31,256 bases of DNA from CAZVGZ01 sp964627605 (GTDB lineage: Bacteria; Latescibacterota; MWCZ01; CAZVGZ01): assembly GCA_964627605.1 (NCBI GenBank), contig CAZVGZ010000038.1, positions 1 through 31,256 of the forward strand, in the 5' to 3' direction. Positions 7,957 to 16,238 of this stretch are shown piece by piece. The translations under genes and the position numbers were made by a program. Every line of letters begins with the position of its first letter. Position 1 is the first letter of the stretch. Below the pieces are notes generated by a model. That model saw only the letters and a list, made by a program, of their open reading frames with translations, was not told the DNA's origin and made no database searches.

Positions 7957-8723
7957 ATGCAAACTGTCCATTGATATCCCCGTTCGCGAAGCATGGCCTC
8001 AGCGATGGCCACATCCTCCAAAGTGTCTATGCTCATTCCAGCAAGCTCCGGGTCGTCACAGTGCGTTTCAGGGCACGACATCCGCACGCCATGCTCCAGT
8101 GCCCGCAACTGCTCCAACGACTCCTGAAGTTCTAGGGGAGTCGGCTCCCACCTGGTGAATTTCTCCAGGAATTTGCGCCGATATGAGTAGAGACCAATGT
8201 GCTCATATACTGGCATTTGCTGGCCGCCATATGGATGGGGAATCAGCGACCGGGAAAAGTAGAGCGCCGTCCCGTCAAGCGCGGTGACCGCTTTTACCAC
8301 CGAAGTGTCCGCAAGTAGATCATCACCCTCGATCAGGTGCATGAGTGTGCCCATCATCAGTGTCGGATCATCAAGCATCGGGCCGATTGTCTCGTCGATC
8401 ATCACCGGGTCCAAGAAGGGTTGGTCGCCCTGAATGCAGACCACGATATCGCTGTCGGTGTTTCTGGCGGCCTCGGCGACTCTATCTGTACCGGTGAGAT
8501 GATCGGATGATGTCATCATAGCTTTCCCGCCGAATTTTTCGACCGCGTCGACAATCCGCTCATCGTCAGTGGCTACCACGAGATCATCAACCGAGGATTT
8601 TTGGGAGTTTTGCCAAACCCACTCGATAAGCGGTCGTCCCGCCACCTGCGCCAGCGGTTTGCCGGGGAGTCTGGATGAACCGTATCTGGCGGGTATTACT
8701 CCGATCACACTCTCTCTTTTCAC
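7953..8723 (-). CDS. kdsB: 3-deoxy-manno-octulosonate cytidylyltransferase (CMP-KDO synthetase)
   Basis: 256 residues. KdsB activates KDO with CTP to CMP-KDO, the donor for the inner core of lipopolysaccharide, in the cytoplasm. Diagnostic motifs: IPARYGSSRLPGKPLAQVAG (10-29), the ATDDERI strand, SSDHLTGTDRVAEAA, VVCIQGDQPFLDP and HIGLYSYRRKFLEKF, with the usual LE.LEQLRALEHG segment. Length is close to the usual 245-255. The start is GTG with AAGGGAG about 10 bases upstream. The stop TGA overlaps the ATG of the next leftward gene (ATGA), implying translational coupling. A 221-base gap, containing a small palindrome, separates it from moaB upstream. Its presence is the main reason to call the host LPS-bearing. 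Confidence 0.96.
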   Translation of the reverse strand: MKRESVIGVIPARYGSSRLPGKPLAQVAGRPLIEWVWQNSQKSSVDDLVVATDDERIVDAVEKFGGKAMMTSSDHLTGTDRVAEAARNTDSDIVVCIQGDQPFLDPVMIDETIGPMLDDPTLMMGTLMHLIEGDDLLADTSVVKAVTALDGTALYFSRSLIPHPYGGQQMPVYEHIGLYSYRRKFLEKFTRWEPTPLELQESLEQLRALEHGVRMSCPETHCDDPELAGMSIDTLEDVAIAEAMLRERGYQWTVCI

Positions 8724-8756
8724 CTGGATCAGCTCCCTTGCTGCGTTTTTTCTAAT

Positions 8757-8774
8757 GTCCGATCTCTATCGGAC
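8757..8774. promoter_or_regulatory. Palindrome upstream of kdsB
   Basis: GTCCGAT (8757-8763) and ATCGGAC (8768-8774) form a perfect 7-base inverted repeat around a 4-base centre, 34-51 bases before the kdsB GTG. It could be an operator or a leader-RNA hairpin. No clear -35/-10 pair was confirmed around it, so its role is inference. Confidence 0.35.
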
Positions 8775-8944
8775 TGATTTCAACAATCTGATCCATAAAA
8801 ATATGCGACGGTCGGATGGTAAGTAAGCGGCGCGGTCGAGACGGTGCGATGAAACGTAGGTAGATTGGCCGATGCTGGGGATATTCTGTACAGGTCGGGG
8901 TCTGTAGACGGCACGCCAGAAAAAGGCACGAAGTGTCTGAAGTG

Positions 8945-9535
8945 TTAGGCGCGGATCTGCTGGATGATGTGGCCCAGTTCGGGGGTAATCAGTCTGTCCA
9001 TCGCCAGACGTACGGCACCGCTTGAACCGGGGGTAGAGACGATGAAGGTGTTTTTGTAGACACCGGCGACGGCTCGTGAGAGCATTGCAGCGGCGACGAT
9101 CTCCTCGAAGCTGAGCATCCTGAATAGTTCGCCGAAACCATCAAGCTGTTTTTCCAGCAGGTCAGCTACCACGTCGTAGGTCCGGTCGCGGGAGGCGATT
9201 CCGGTGCCGCCGTTTAGCAGGATGGCATCGCAATCATCTCGGTCGCCGAGGGCGACGATTTCCGGGCGGATCAGGTTGGGTTCGTCGGGCACTATCGCGT
9301 AGTGGACAATCTGGTGCCCGACGGCTTCTAGGGATGACAGCATTAGTGCGCCACTTTTGTCGGTCTCGGTGGTGCGGGTGTCGCTGATGGTGATTACCGC
9401 GCACCTGACGACGATGGCCGCTCCGTCTTTTCTGTGGGATTCTACAGCCAAGTTGACTGCCTTTCGTTTTGGTTGGTTGGAGGGCGCCCAGATCGCGTTG
9501 AACTCTCCGATATTGGGCCCGGTCGAGGCGCTCAT
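8945..9535 (-). CDS. moaB: MoaB/Mog-family molybdenum cofactor biosynthesis protein
   Basis: 196 residues from the ATG at 9535, which overlaps the manA stop as ATGA; a longer frame from 9577 would lie inside manA and is less likely. MoaB/Mog proteins bind molybdopterin and adenylate it or assist molybdate insertion. Visible motifs: CAVITISDTRTTETDKSG (strand 1 and loop), AILLNGGTGIASRDRTYDVV (the GGTG loop and 'sRD.T.e' signature), and NTFIVSTPGSSGAVRLAMDR with the PG(S)xGAV motif, all standard for the family. The first 45 or so residues before the fold are an unconserved-looking extension. No other molybdopterin gene is in the window, so the partnership with manA is positional only. Confidence 0.9.
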   Translation of the reverse strand: MSASTGPNIGEFNAIWAPSNQPKRKAVNLAVESHRKDGAAIVVRCAVITISDTRTTETDKSGALMLSSLEAVGHQIVHYAIVPDEPNLIRPEIVALGDRDDCDAILLNGGTGIASRDRTYDVVADLLEKQLDGFGELFRMLSFEEIVAAAMLSRAVAGVYKNTFIVSTPGSSGAVRLAMDRLITPELGHIIQQIRA

Positions 9536-10632
9536 ATTAGATGCGAAATCAGTTCCCTGCGTGCGGGCCTGTCGCATAGCGTTAGAAGCGACTGGGTGTT
9601 GATGTCGTGGCCATCGAGCCTTTCGGTGATGTCGCCAGGTAGATCAGGAACCCATGATACGACGAGATGGGCTATGCCGTCGGGCCTGATCGAATAGGAT
9701 TGACACGCTGCGGGCACTAAGGCGACATCGCCTCTTTTCAACCGCTTTACTCCAGAGCCAGAATCCCAAGAAAGCTCCGCAGTGCCGTCGATAACCACGA
9801 CAATTCGAAAACAACCACCTGCGGGGTAGTCTTGGGCGAGACGACGCACGCTCCACGATTCGACGATGAAAAAAGGGGTGATCGCCAGGATACGCCTGCA
9901 CCCCCACGACTCGTTGATGGTGACCGGCTTGACGACTGCGGGATGCTGTGCGTCGAAATCTATGACGTCCATGGCTCTGTCGATGTGCAGTTCGCGGGGT
10001 GCTCCGTCGGGGCCGACGCGGTTCCAGTCGTGGAGCCGGTATGTGACATCGGAGTTCTGTTGAATCTCAAGCACAACCGCCCCGGCACCCAGCGCATGAA
10101 CTCGCCCAGCGGGAATCAGGACGGTATCGCCAGTAGATAGCTGCCACCTACGCAAGAGAGGCTCAATGTTGCCGGTATCCACCGCACGCCGTAGCGATTT
10201 GGAGCCGACATGGGGCGACAGCCCAGCGATGGCGTGGGCGTCTCTTTCAGCCTGGACGACATACCACATCTCGGTTTTGCCAGATTCGCCAGGGGAGTGG
10301 GTCGATGCGGCGATGTCGTCGGGATGAACTTGAACAGATAGCGATTTTTGGGCATCTAGGAATTTGACCAGCAGCGGAAATTTTGTACCGGCTTTGCCAC
10401 CGATGGACCCCAATAGGGCTGGTGGATCGTAGGCTATCACATCGCTAAGCGTCCGCCCTTCCCACGCGCCGTCGGCAACCACACTCATCGCCTCGTCCCT
10501 GTCGGATATCTCCCACGATTCAGCAACCAGAGCGGTTGGTGGAAGCCTCTTTCCCAGAACTCTTCCCAGGTTTCGACCGCCCCAGAAATAGCTCTTGAAT
10601 ATATTGCCGAATGTCAGGACCTCTAGGTCCAT
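9532..10632 (-). CDS. manA: Mannose-6-phosphate isomerase, class I
   Basis: 366 residues. It interconverts fructose-6-phosphate and mannose-6-phosphate, feeding GDP-mannose and related surface sugars. The cupin-type PMI signature is clear: FGNIFKSYFWGGRNLGRVLG (8-27), AESWEISDR, FPLLVKFLDAQKSLSVQVHP followed by DD (the Q-x-H zinc ligands), KTEMWYVVQAE, TVLIPAGRVHALGAGAVVLE and the NSDVTYRLHDWNR segment. A C-terminal cupin half (GCFRIVVVIDGTAELSW) follows. Length fits the short bacterial/Bacillus-like form. The ATG has GGAG 6 bases upstream, and just before that lies a perfect 8-base hairpin (10643-10666). It overlaps moaB by 4 bases and follows the DUF1844 gene by 69 bases. Confidence 0.94.
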   Translation of the reverse strand: MDLEVLTFGNIFKSYFWGGRNLGRVLGKRLPPTALVAESWEISDRDEAMSVVADGAWEGRTLSDVIAYDPPALLGSIGGKAGTKFPLLVKFLDAQKSLSVQVHPDDIAASTHSPGESGKTEMWYVVQAERDAHAIAGLSPHVGSKSLRRAVDTGNIEPLLRRWQLSTGDTVLIPAGRVHALGAGAVVLEIQQNSDVTYRLHDWNRVGPDGAPRELHIDRAMDVIDFDAQHPAVVKPVTINESWGCRRILAITPFFIVESWSVRRLAQDYPAGGCFRIVVVIDGTAELSWDSGSGVKRLKRGDVALVPAACQSYSIRPDGIAHLVVSWVPDLPGDITERLDGHDINTQSLLTLCDRPARRELISHLI

Positions 10633-10642
10633 ATCCGCTCCG

Positions 10643-10666
10643 TGGCGACCCCCGGCGCGGTCGCCA
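10643..10666. promoter_or_regulatory. Hairpin directly upstream of the manA ribosome site
   Basis: TGGCGACC (10643-10650) and GGTCGCCA (10659-10666) form a perfect 8-base GC-rich stem with an 8-base loop. On the manA strand the stem ends one or two bases before the GGAG ribosome site and is not followed by a T-run, so it is not a standard terminator. It may insulate or tune manA translation, or be a processing site between DUF1844 and manA. Role is inference. Confidence 0.45.
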
Positions 10667-10701
10667 ACCTCCTAATGGATGATGCCCGAAACCGTCAAAT
10701 G

Positions 10702-11103
10702 CTACTCAGGCTCTTCGGCGTGCGGTGTGTCGGTGTCGGTTTCAGCATCAGTGTCAGCTACGATGTCGTCTTCGGTAGCGTTCTCCTCATCAGCTGTGGT
10801 TTCGTCTTCCTCCTCAGGCAGCGGCGTCGGGTTGGCCTGTTCGTCGACATAGTTCATGCGCAGTTCGGTAAGACTGTGCTTTAGCAGCCTCTCTTCAGGT
10901 TCGGTAAGGTTGCCTTCCGTCCGAGATTCTAGCATCGCCAAAACGTCGATGGCATGTTTGGCGGCATTCAGGTCTCGCTCGACTTTGCCGGTCATCGGGT
11001 TCATGATCTTACCCAATGACTGCATCGCGCCCATCTGATACATAAATACCATTTCTTGAAACAGCATCGCGTGCTGATCGACTGCGCTGTCCTGACTGGA
11101 CAT
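10702..11103 (-). CDS. DUF1844-family small protein with acidic tail
   Basis: 133 residues from the ATG at 11103, chosen because AGGGAGGA lies 7 bases upstream. The frame extends further but without support. The DUF1844 core is visible: FQEMVFMYQMGAMQSLGKIM, NPMTGKVERDLNAAKHAIDV, LAMLESRTEGNLTEPEERLL and LTELRMNYV. This matches the family pattern of a helical domain with 'nP.tg....dL..A...ID.L..L..kT.gnLt..E...L...L..LR..yv'. After about residue 90 the protein is a low-complexity acidic tail rich in Glu, Asp and Thr (EEEDETTADEENATEDDIVA), probably disordered. The family is common in several diderm phyla and has no established function. It is the first gene of the leftward cluster leading to manA, moaB and kdsB. 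Confidence 0.88.
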   Translation of the reverse strand: MSSQDSAVDQHAMLFQEMVFMYQMGAMQSLGKIMNPMTGKVERDLNAAKHAIDVLAMLESRTEGNLTEPEERLLKHSLTELRMNYVDEQANPTPLPEEEDETTADEENATEDDIVADTDAETDTDTPHAEEPE

Positions 11104-11283
11104 TTTTCCATCCTCCCTATTCGATCTTTCTGTGTGGTCTGTTAGGAGTCGGAACGTAATGCACACGACCTGCTCAGGTCAAGCGCGAAACGAGGAGACC
11201 CACCTCCGTGCGGGTTTGCAAGATGCGTTTGGTGGAGTTTGTTTAATGCAAGCCTGCGACACGAACGCGCCGGAGAAACAGAT

Positions 11284-14256
11284 ATGCCCGAAATATCATC
11301 CAAGCCCATCAGCTTCTGGTTCCTCAACCACGATCTTGGCCCCGACGAGTTGAGACGTCAGCTCGACGAAATGCACTCAAAAGGGTTCGGCGGTGTGTTT
11401 ATGCATCCCAGGGATGGGCTGCTGACCCCATATAACAGTGAGCGGTGGTGGACGATGGTCGGGGCAATCGTCGATCACGGAAAGAAGATCGGTCTTGATG
11501 TCTGGCTGTACGACGAAGACCCCTATCCAAGCGGCGTCGCAGGTGGTCAGGTGGTGTTCGATCACCCTGAGTTTGTCGCCAGAAGCCTTGAGGTGACCCG
11601 TCTTGATGCCGAAGGTGGTAGGCGGATACTGCTTGATGGTGCACAGGGGCCGCTCGTGGGTGCCTATGCGGTTGGATCGGACGGCGCGATAGTCCGATTG
11701 ACCGAGATGTGCGGCTGGGTGCGACCTGATTGGAACCCACCGAGGCTCTCCCGAACGCTTTACTACCCGCCCTATGGCGACCACGGCAATCCACACTGGA
11801 GGGGAAGCACTGGAACCGCCCACTCAAGACTCGACTGGACGGCTCCAAATGGAGAGTGGCGCATTGTGATGTTTGTCGAGCGCCATCACTTCGGCAGCAG
11901 GTGGGGAAGCGGATATGTTGACTGCTTGAACCCTGAAGCCATCGCCTATTTCATCGAGCTGACACATGAGAGATATGCAGAAAGATTCGCAGAGCATTTT
12001 GGCGGGCATATCCCTGGGATTTTCACCGACGAGCCCAAAGTGCATCCGGTGTACGCGTGGTCGCCGGCTCTGCCGGACCTGTATAGACAGATGTGGAGCC
12101 AGGAGCTTATAGATGTCCTGCCGCATATGGCGATGGACATTGACGACAAAACCCCCCGTATCAGGCATCAGTACCGACGAGCCGTTGCGAAAGGGTTCCG
12201 AGAGGCCTTCTCAAAACAGGTGGGAAGGTGGTGCGAGACGAACAGGCTTCTTAGTACCGGGCACGCGAGTCCTGAGGAGGACCCGATCGGTCAGGTCTAC
12301 ATGACGCCTGGACTGATGGGTTGGCTAAGGGAGCAGCAGATACCAGGGTTTGACCTTATAGCAGACGTCACAGGCGACAGACAGCGCCCGCTGCTACAGA
12401 TGGGACCAAAACTTGCGGGATCGGTGGCGCATCAGGCTGGCCGCGAGCATGTGTTGTGTGAGGCGTTCGCGGTTGTTGATTGGGTGCAGACGATTGCGGA
12501 CATGAAAAGGACATGCGACTGGGTGATGGTGCTTGGGGCCAACCTTCTGGCTTTCCATGGTCAGCACTACAGCATTGACGGCCTAAGGAAATATGGAACG
12601 CCGCCTTCCCAGTTTTTTCAAGCTGGCTACTGGCGGTTTTTCGGTGATTTTTCAAAACACATAGAACGGATAGGCGCTTTTCTCACCGGCGGCACCCCGA
12701 AAGTCGAAGTGGCGATGCTCCACCCCGAAGTGGAACTCTCGGCACTGCTACCTCTCCACAGCGATGAAGCTGAGGCTTTGGTAAACCGCTTTGGACGGGC
12801 GCTGGACAGTCTGCTCTCATCGCAGATCGATTGCGATCTGATTGATGAGGAGGGGCTGGAGACGGCGGTGGTGGAGGATGGAACGCTCAAGTTGGGTGAT
12901 GCGATTTATCGCGGTCTGGTGTTGCCAGGCGTTCGGTATATCACCGATGGGGCCGCGGAGGTGATTGGGACACTCCTCAAAGCCGGGTTTCAGGTCTGGT
13001 CACTGACCGGTGATCTGCTGACACTGGATGGCGAGCGGTTGGTTCTGGATGGAATCCATTTGGTGGGCGATGAAGAGCTTGTGGACGCGGTCACAGACAA
13101 AATCCCGCCACCAATTGAGGTCGATCCTCCTTCCAGGTTGCTGATTCAGCACCGGCAAGAAGGCGATAGACACCTGATATTTGTTGTCAACAATGACGAT
13201 AAGCGGTTTGCTGGTCGGATAACCGTGAAACTGGACGGTTCGGCTACAATCACGATACAAGACGGTGAGCCGTCTACCTACCTAACCAACGCACCGATCC
13301 CTATGTCGCTGCCGCCGTGGGGAAGCGCAACAATAGCCGTCAATCCATTAGCCGAAGAGGTGAAAACCAGCTCGCCCAAGCGGTGGACTACGCTCGCTGA
13401 CATTTCGCGCGGCTGGCGGTTCTCCACCGAATCGGACAATGTCGGTGTACTAAGGGACTGGCACGTTGTCACGTCAGAAGCGCAGTCGCGCCACGGGTTT
13501 GCAGGGCGACCGACGATGGACCTGCTAACTGAGGCGATGCTGCCATCGGATGTTTCTGGGCTGGATGAGGTGTGGCTGGTATGTCGGTTCGATGCTGAAA
13601 GTGTGCCATCGCCGCTGTGGCTCGTTAGGGAGTCTGACATCAGTCCCGCTCAAGTCGATTGGTGGGTCAACGACAGGGCTATCACACGGTGGGAACCGGT
13701 TATCAGATACGATGTGATGAACCAACAAGCCGAGATATCAAGCTATGTCGTAGAAGGGTTGAACCGAGTGGTGATGCGGCTTATCGGGCTGGGCGCGGTG
13801 GACCCAGACCAACGGCAGGTAAGGGCAACAGCGCGGCTGTTCGGAGGTTTTGAAGTGTATCGACCGTGGGCGCATCCGAGTCCGATCCGGCTCAAGAGAG
13901 CCGACGCCTCGATTGAGCTTGAGGGGCTGCCATCGTGGACCGAGACCGGGTACCGGGACTATTCAGGCGTGGGCAGCTACTCGTGCGAAATAGATGTCAC
14001 CGAGGAGTGGATGGAAAATGGTCCATTGGCGCTGTCGTGCTCTGTTTGCGACGATGTGGCAGAGCTTGTTGTCAACGACATAGACGCTGGGGTCCGCGCC
14101 TGGATGCCCTACCGTTGGACTGGTCTAGAAGAGCTACTTAAACCTGAAGTTAATACTCTGCAGATCAAAGTGGCGAACACACCTGCCAATATGTTTTTGG
14201 ACGTCAACAAACCAGCCGGGCTAAGAGGATCAATCTTGCTTGAGCGCGGAATCTGA
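11284..14256 (+). CDS. Large glycoside hydrolase-like protein (GH106/GH2-related architecture)
   Basis: 990 residues from the ATG at 11284 (GGAGA about 8 bases upstream); a TTG at 11239 is less likely. No signal peptide is seen, so it is probably cytoplasmic. The N-terminal part is a TIM-barrel-like domain: SFWFLNHDLGPDELRRQLDE, MHSKGFGGVFMHPRDGLLTP and KKIGLDVWLYDEDPYPSG, then GHIPGIFTDEPKVHPVYAWS with an Asp-Glu pair at 249-250 that is a candidate acidic catalytic residue. A middle alpha/beta region (about 480-610) resembles the glutamine-amidotransferase-like domain seen in such enzymes. The C-terminal third is beta-rich, ending in a GH2-type sugar-binding jelly roll (YSCEIDVTEEW, LVVNDIDAGVRAWMPYRWTG, VNTLQIKVANTPANM). 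Similar layouts occur in alpha-L-rhamnosidases of GH106, but substrate specificity is not deducible. Confidence 0.78.
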   Translation: MPEISSKPISFWFLNHDLGPDELRRQLDEMHSKGFGGVFMHPRDGLLTPYNSERWWTMVGAIVDHGKKIGLDVWLYDEDPYPSGVAGGQVVFDHPEFVARSLEVTRLDAEGGRRILLDGAQGPLVGAYAVGSDGAIVRLTEMCGWVRPDWNPPRLSRTLYYPPYGDHGNPHWRGSTGTAHSRLDWTAPNGEWRIVMFVERHHFGSRWGSGYVDCLNPEAIAYFIELTHERYAERFAEHFGGHIPGIFTDEPKVHPVYAWSPALPDLYRQMWSQELIDVLPHMAMDIDDKTPRIRHQYRRAVAKGFREAFSKQVGRWCETNRLLSTGHASPEEDPIGQVYMTPGLMGWLREQQIPGFDLIADVTGDRQRPLLQMGPKLAGSVAHQAGREHVLCEAFAVVDWVQTIADMKRTCDWVMVLGANLLAFHGQHYSIDGLRKYGTPPSQFFQAGYWRFFGDFSKHIERIGAFLTGGTPKVEVAMLHPEVELSALLPLHSDEAEALVNRFGRALDSLLSSQIDCDLIDEEGLETAVVEDGTLKLGDAIYRGLVLPGVRYITDGAAEVIGTLLKAGFQVWSLTGDLLTLDGERLVLDGIHLVGDEELVDAVTDKIPPPIEVDPPSRLLIQHRQEGDRHLIFVVNNDDKRFAGRITVKLDGSATITIQDGEPSTYLTNAPIPMSLPPWGSATIAVNPLAEEVKTSSPKRWTTLADISRGWRFSTESDNVGVLRDWHVVTSEAQSRHGFAGRPTMDLLTEAMLPSDVSGLDEVWLVCRFDAESVPSPLWLVRESDISPAQVDWWVNDRAITRWEPVIRYDVMNQQAEISSYVVEGLNRVVMRLIGLGAVDPDQRQVRATARLFGGFEVYRPWAHPSPIRLKRADASIELEGLPSWTETGYRDYSGVGSYSCEIDVTEEWMENGPLALSCSVCDDVAELVVNDIDAGVRAWMPYRWTGLEELLKPEVNTLQIKVANTPANMFLDVNKPAGLRGSILLERGI

Positions 14257-14342
14257 TAGAGACAGCGGGTGTGAAGCAGGAAGCGCTAGAGTTAACGCGT
14301 TATACGCCAACAGAATTTGATTCTTATAGACCAGGAGAAGTC

Positions 14343-15200
14343 ATGCCCAAAGAGACGCTCAAAGTCGCTGCCACTCAGCTCGTAGTCCACCAAGATATCG
14401 AGGCCAACGCAGACAAGATAATCGCCAATTTGGAGCAGTGCGCTGCTGACGGAGTGGAGGTGGTACTGTATCACGAAGGGGTGCTGTTCGGATATACGTT
14501 CGATATGGATTTTGAGGCGGCGTTCGACCAGAGTAGGATCGACCGTGCCGAAGAGCGGATCGCCAAAAAATGTGCTGATCTGGGAATAGCGGCGATCGTT
14601 GGATCGACCCACCTGGAGGATGGCGAGCGGTTCAACAGCTCTACAGTCATCGACCAGCACGGTGAGATCATCTGCCGCTACGGAAAAATCCATCTGGCAG
14701 GCGAACCCTGGTGTCGCGGCGGCAAATTCCTGCCTGTTGTCGAGATATTCGGGGTTCAATGCTGTTTCTTGATCTGCCACGATATCCGCTATCCCGAACT
14801 GGTGCGTCTGCCAGCTGCCATGGGTGCCAAAGTCTGTTTCATGGCCAACTGCGAATCGTCCATCGTCCACGAGCACAAGCTTCTGGCGTACAGGTCGATG
14901 CCGATCTCTCGCGCCACGGAAAACGGTATCTATCTGGTGATGGCGAACGCTCCGGCCTACAAGGACGACCCCGACTGCTCAAGCTCGTCCCACGGTAACT
15001 CCAAAATCATTGAGCCCGACGGAAATGTTCTCGTGGAGGCAGGGTGGTTCACCGAGGAGACGGTGACTTGGGACCTCGATCTAGGGGAAGCCAAAGGCCA
15101 CATCGCGTGGCGCTCCTACACCGACGACACGCCTCTTAAGGAGTGGCTCACCGATGGGATGAAAATAGTCGAAGGCGGCTCGCCCATCGGGCCGGAATAG
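14343..15200 (+). CDS. Nitrilase-superfamily carbon-nitrogen hydrolase
   Basis: 285 residues from the ATG at 14343, set by AGGAGAAG ending a few bases upstream; the open frame reaches back to 14271 but without such a site. The catalytic Glu-Lys-Cys triad is complete: E45 in VVLYHEGVLFGY, K115 in CRYGKIHLAGEPWCRGG and C145 in CFLICHDIRYPEL. The helix after Cys and RATENGIYLVMANAPA are also typical. Members cleave amides or nitriles, or condense acyl chains to amines, with a thioester intermediate. The closest look is to the N-carbamoyl/omega-amidase branches, but I cannot choose. It starts about 86 bases after the glycoside-hydrolase-like gene on the same strand. It converges with the leftward operon, whose last gene ends 28 bases away. 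Confidence 0.9.
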   Translation: MPKETLKVAATQLVVHQDIEANADKIIANLEQCAADGVEVVLYHEGVLFGYTFDMDFEAAFDQSRIDRAEERIAKKCADLGIAAIVGSTHLEDGERFNSSTVIDQHGEIICRYGKIHLAGEPWCRGGKFLPVVEIFGVQCCFLICHDIRYPELVRLPAAMGAKVCFMANCESSIVHEHKLLAYRSMPISRATENGIYLVMANAPAYKDDPDCSSSSHGNSKIIEPDGNVLVEAGWFTEETVTWDLDLGEAKGHIAWRSYTDDTPLKEWLTDGMKIVEGGSPIGPE

Positions 15201-15210
15201 ATTCGTTTTG

Positions 15211-15224
15211 GGCCGAAACCGGCC
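15211..15224. terminator. Short hairpin between convergent genes
   Basis: GGCCG (15211-15215) and CGGCC (15220-15224) form a 5-base GC stem with a 4-base AAAC loop, between the ends of the nitrilase gene and the secreted hypothetical. There is no T-run on either side, so it is at best a weak bidirectional terminator. Confidence 0.3.
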
Positions 15225-15227
15225 AGG

Positions 15228-16238
15228 TTATTCTGGCAGCGCGAGCTCAATGGCGTAGGCGAACGGGCGGTCGTCGATGGTGCCCTTTAGCTCAAGAGGC
15301 GGGTAGTCCAATATGGAACTTCCGTCGTTGCGTGTGAGACGGAAGTCCGCTGGAATTGCGCCGTAGGGCTGAAGCGTGAACGAAACGTTTCGTGGTGATG
15401 AGATCCAGACATCACCGCCTGCAAACGCCAACGTGCCTGAGAGCCAGGCGTCAAACGGGTTTCGCAGAACAAACCAGACGACGTTTCTGTCATCCAATGT
15501 TTTTGTGGTGTCGTTGGGATCGATTTTGAGCGGGTAGGGAGGCGGCGCGCAGATAACAGCCGCCAGATCGGCCCGTTCGCGCCAGTCTGAAAAAGGGCCG
15601 ATGGTGACATCAGAGGTCTCATCATGTCGCTGGGTGTATCCCCACCACAGCGGCCACCCATCGTGAGGTGGCGGCAGCCGATTGGGCTCCACGAGCGTGG
15701 CTACAGCCTGTCCCTTTTCCCACCACACCCGCAGGTGAAGCGCAGTTACCCGGTAAGGATAGCCTTTCCAGTCGTGTGTAGACGCTAACGGTTGAGTGGC
15801 GGTCACGACCACCAAAACACCAGAGCGATGCGACCCTCTAGTGCGCTCCACCACGCCACCTTGAGCGGTCACAATCAATGAATCGGCAGATTGGTCAAAC
15901 GCCACGATCTGCGGAAATGCGTTTCGCGACGACGCTGATTGCGGGGTGGGTGCATTGAGTGTTTGGGTCACCCACTTGGGGTCCGTAGTCACATCAATCC
16001 ACGACGAAACAATCGGGCCCACCGAGACTTTCACACTCTCATGGTTAAAAGGCATCTCCTTGCGGTACACCTCGTTATACCGTCGCCGCATCTGTTTCCA
16101 ATCGAACACCACCACCAGATGGCCGTCTGATTCTAACGGCGTGATCTGCACAGTCACCGCGCCCTCAAACAGGCCGCTCCCCGATGCCATGCCTGTTGCA
16201 CTCATCGCCAATGTTATAGTAAACCACCAGTTATTCAT
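15228..16238 (-). CDS. Secreted or periplasmic protein of unknown function
   Basis: 336 residues; I do not recognise a family. The N-terminus MNNWWFTITLAMSATGMASG looks like a signal peptide with a hydrophobic core and small residues near position 20. The rest alternates beta-strand-like segments (GAVTVQITPLESDGHLVVVF, SGVLVVVTATQPLAST, LHLRVWWEKGQAVATLVEPN, TLQPYGAIPADFRLTR), suggesting beta-sandwich domains. There are several tryptophans and no catalytic motif. Its ATG overlaps the stop of the upstream GT-C glycosyltransferase gene by four bases (ATGA at 16235-16238), so the two are probably translated together. A role beside a membrane sugar transferase, for example in envelope glycan assembly, is inference from position. 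Confidence 0.78.
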   Translation of the reverse strand: MNNWWFTITLAMSATGMASGSGLFEGAVTVQITPLESDGHLVVVFDWKQMRRRYNEVYRKEMPFNHESVKVSVGPIVSSWIDVTTDPKWVTQTLNAPTPQSASSRNAFPQIVAFDQSADSLIVTAQGGVVERTRGSHRSGVLVVVTATQPLASTHDWKGYPYRVTALHLRVWWEKGQAVATLVEPNRLPPPHDGWPLWWGYTQRHDETSDVTIGPFSDWRERADLAAVICAPPPYPLKIDPNDTTKTLDDRNVVWFVLRNPFDAWLSGTLAFAGGDVWISSPRNVSFTLQPYGAIPADFRLTRNDGSSILDYPPLELKGTIDDRPFAYAIELALPE

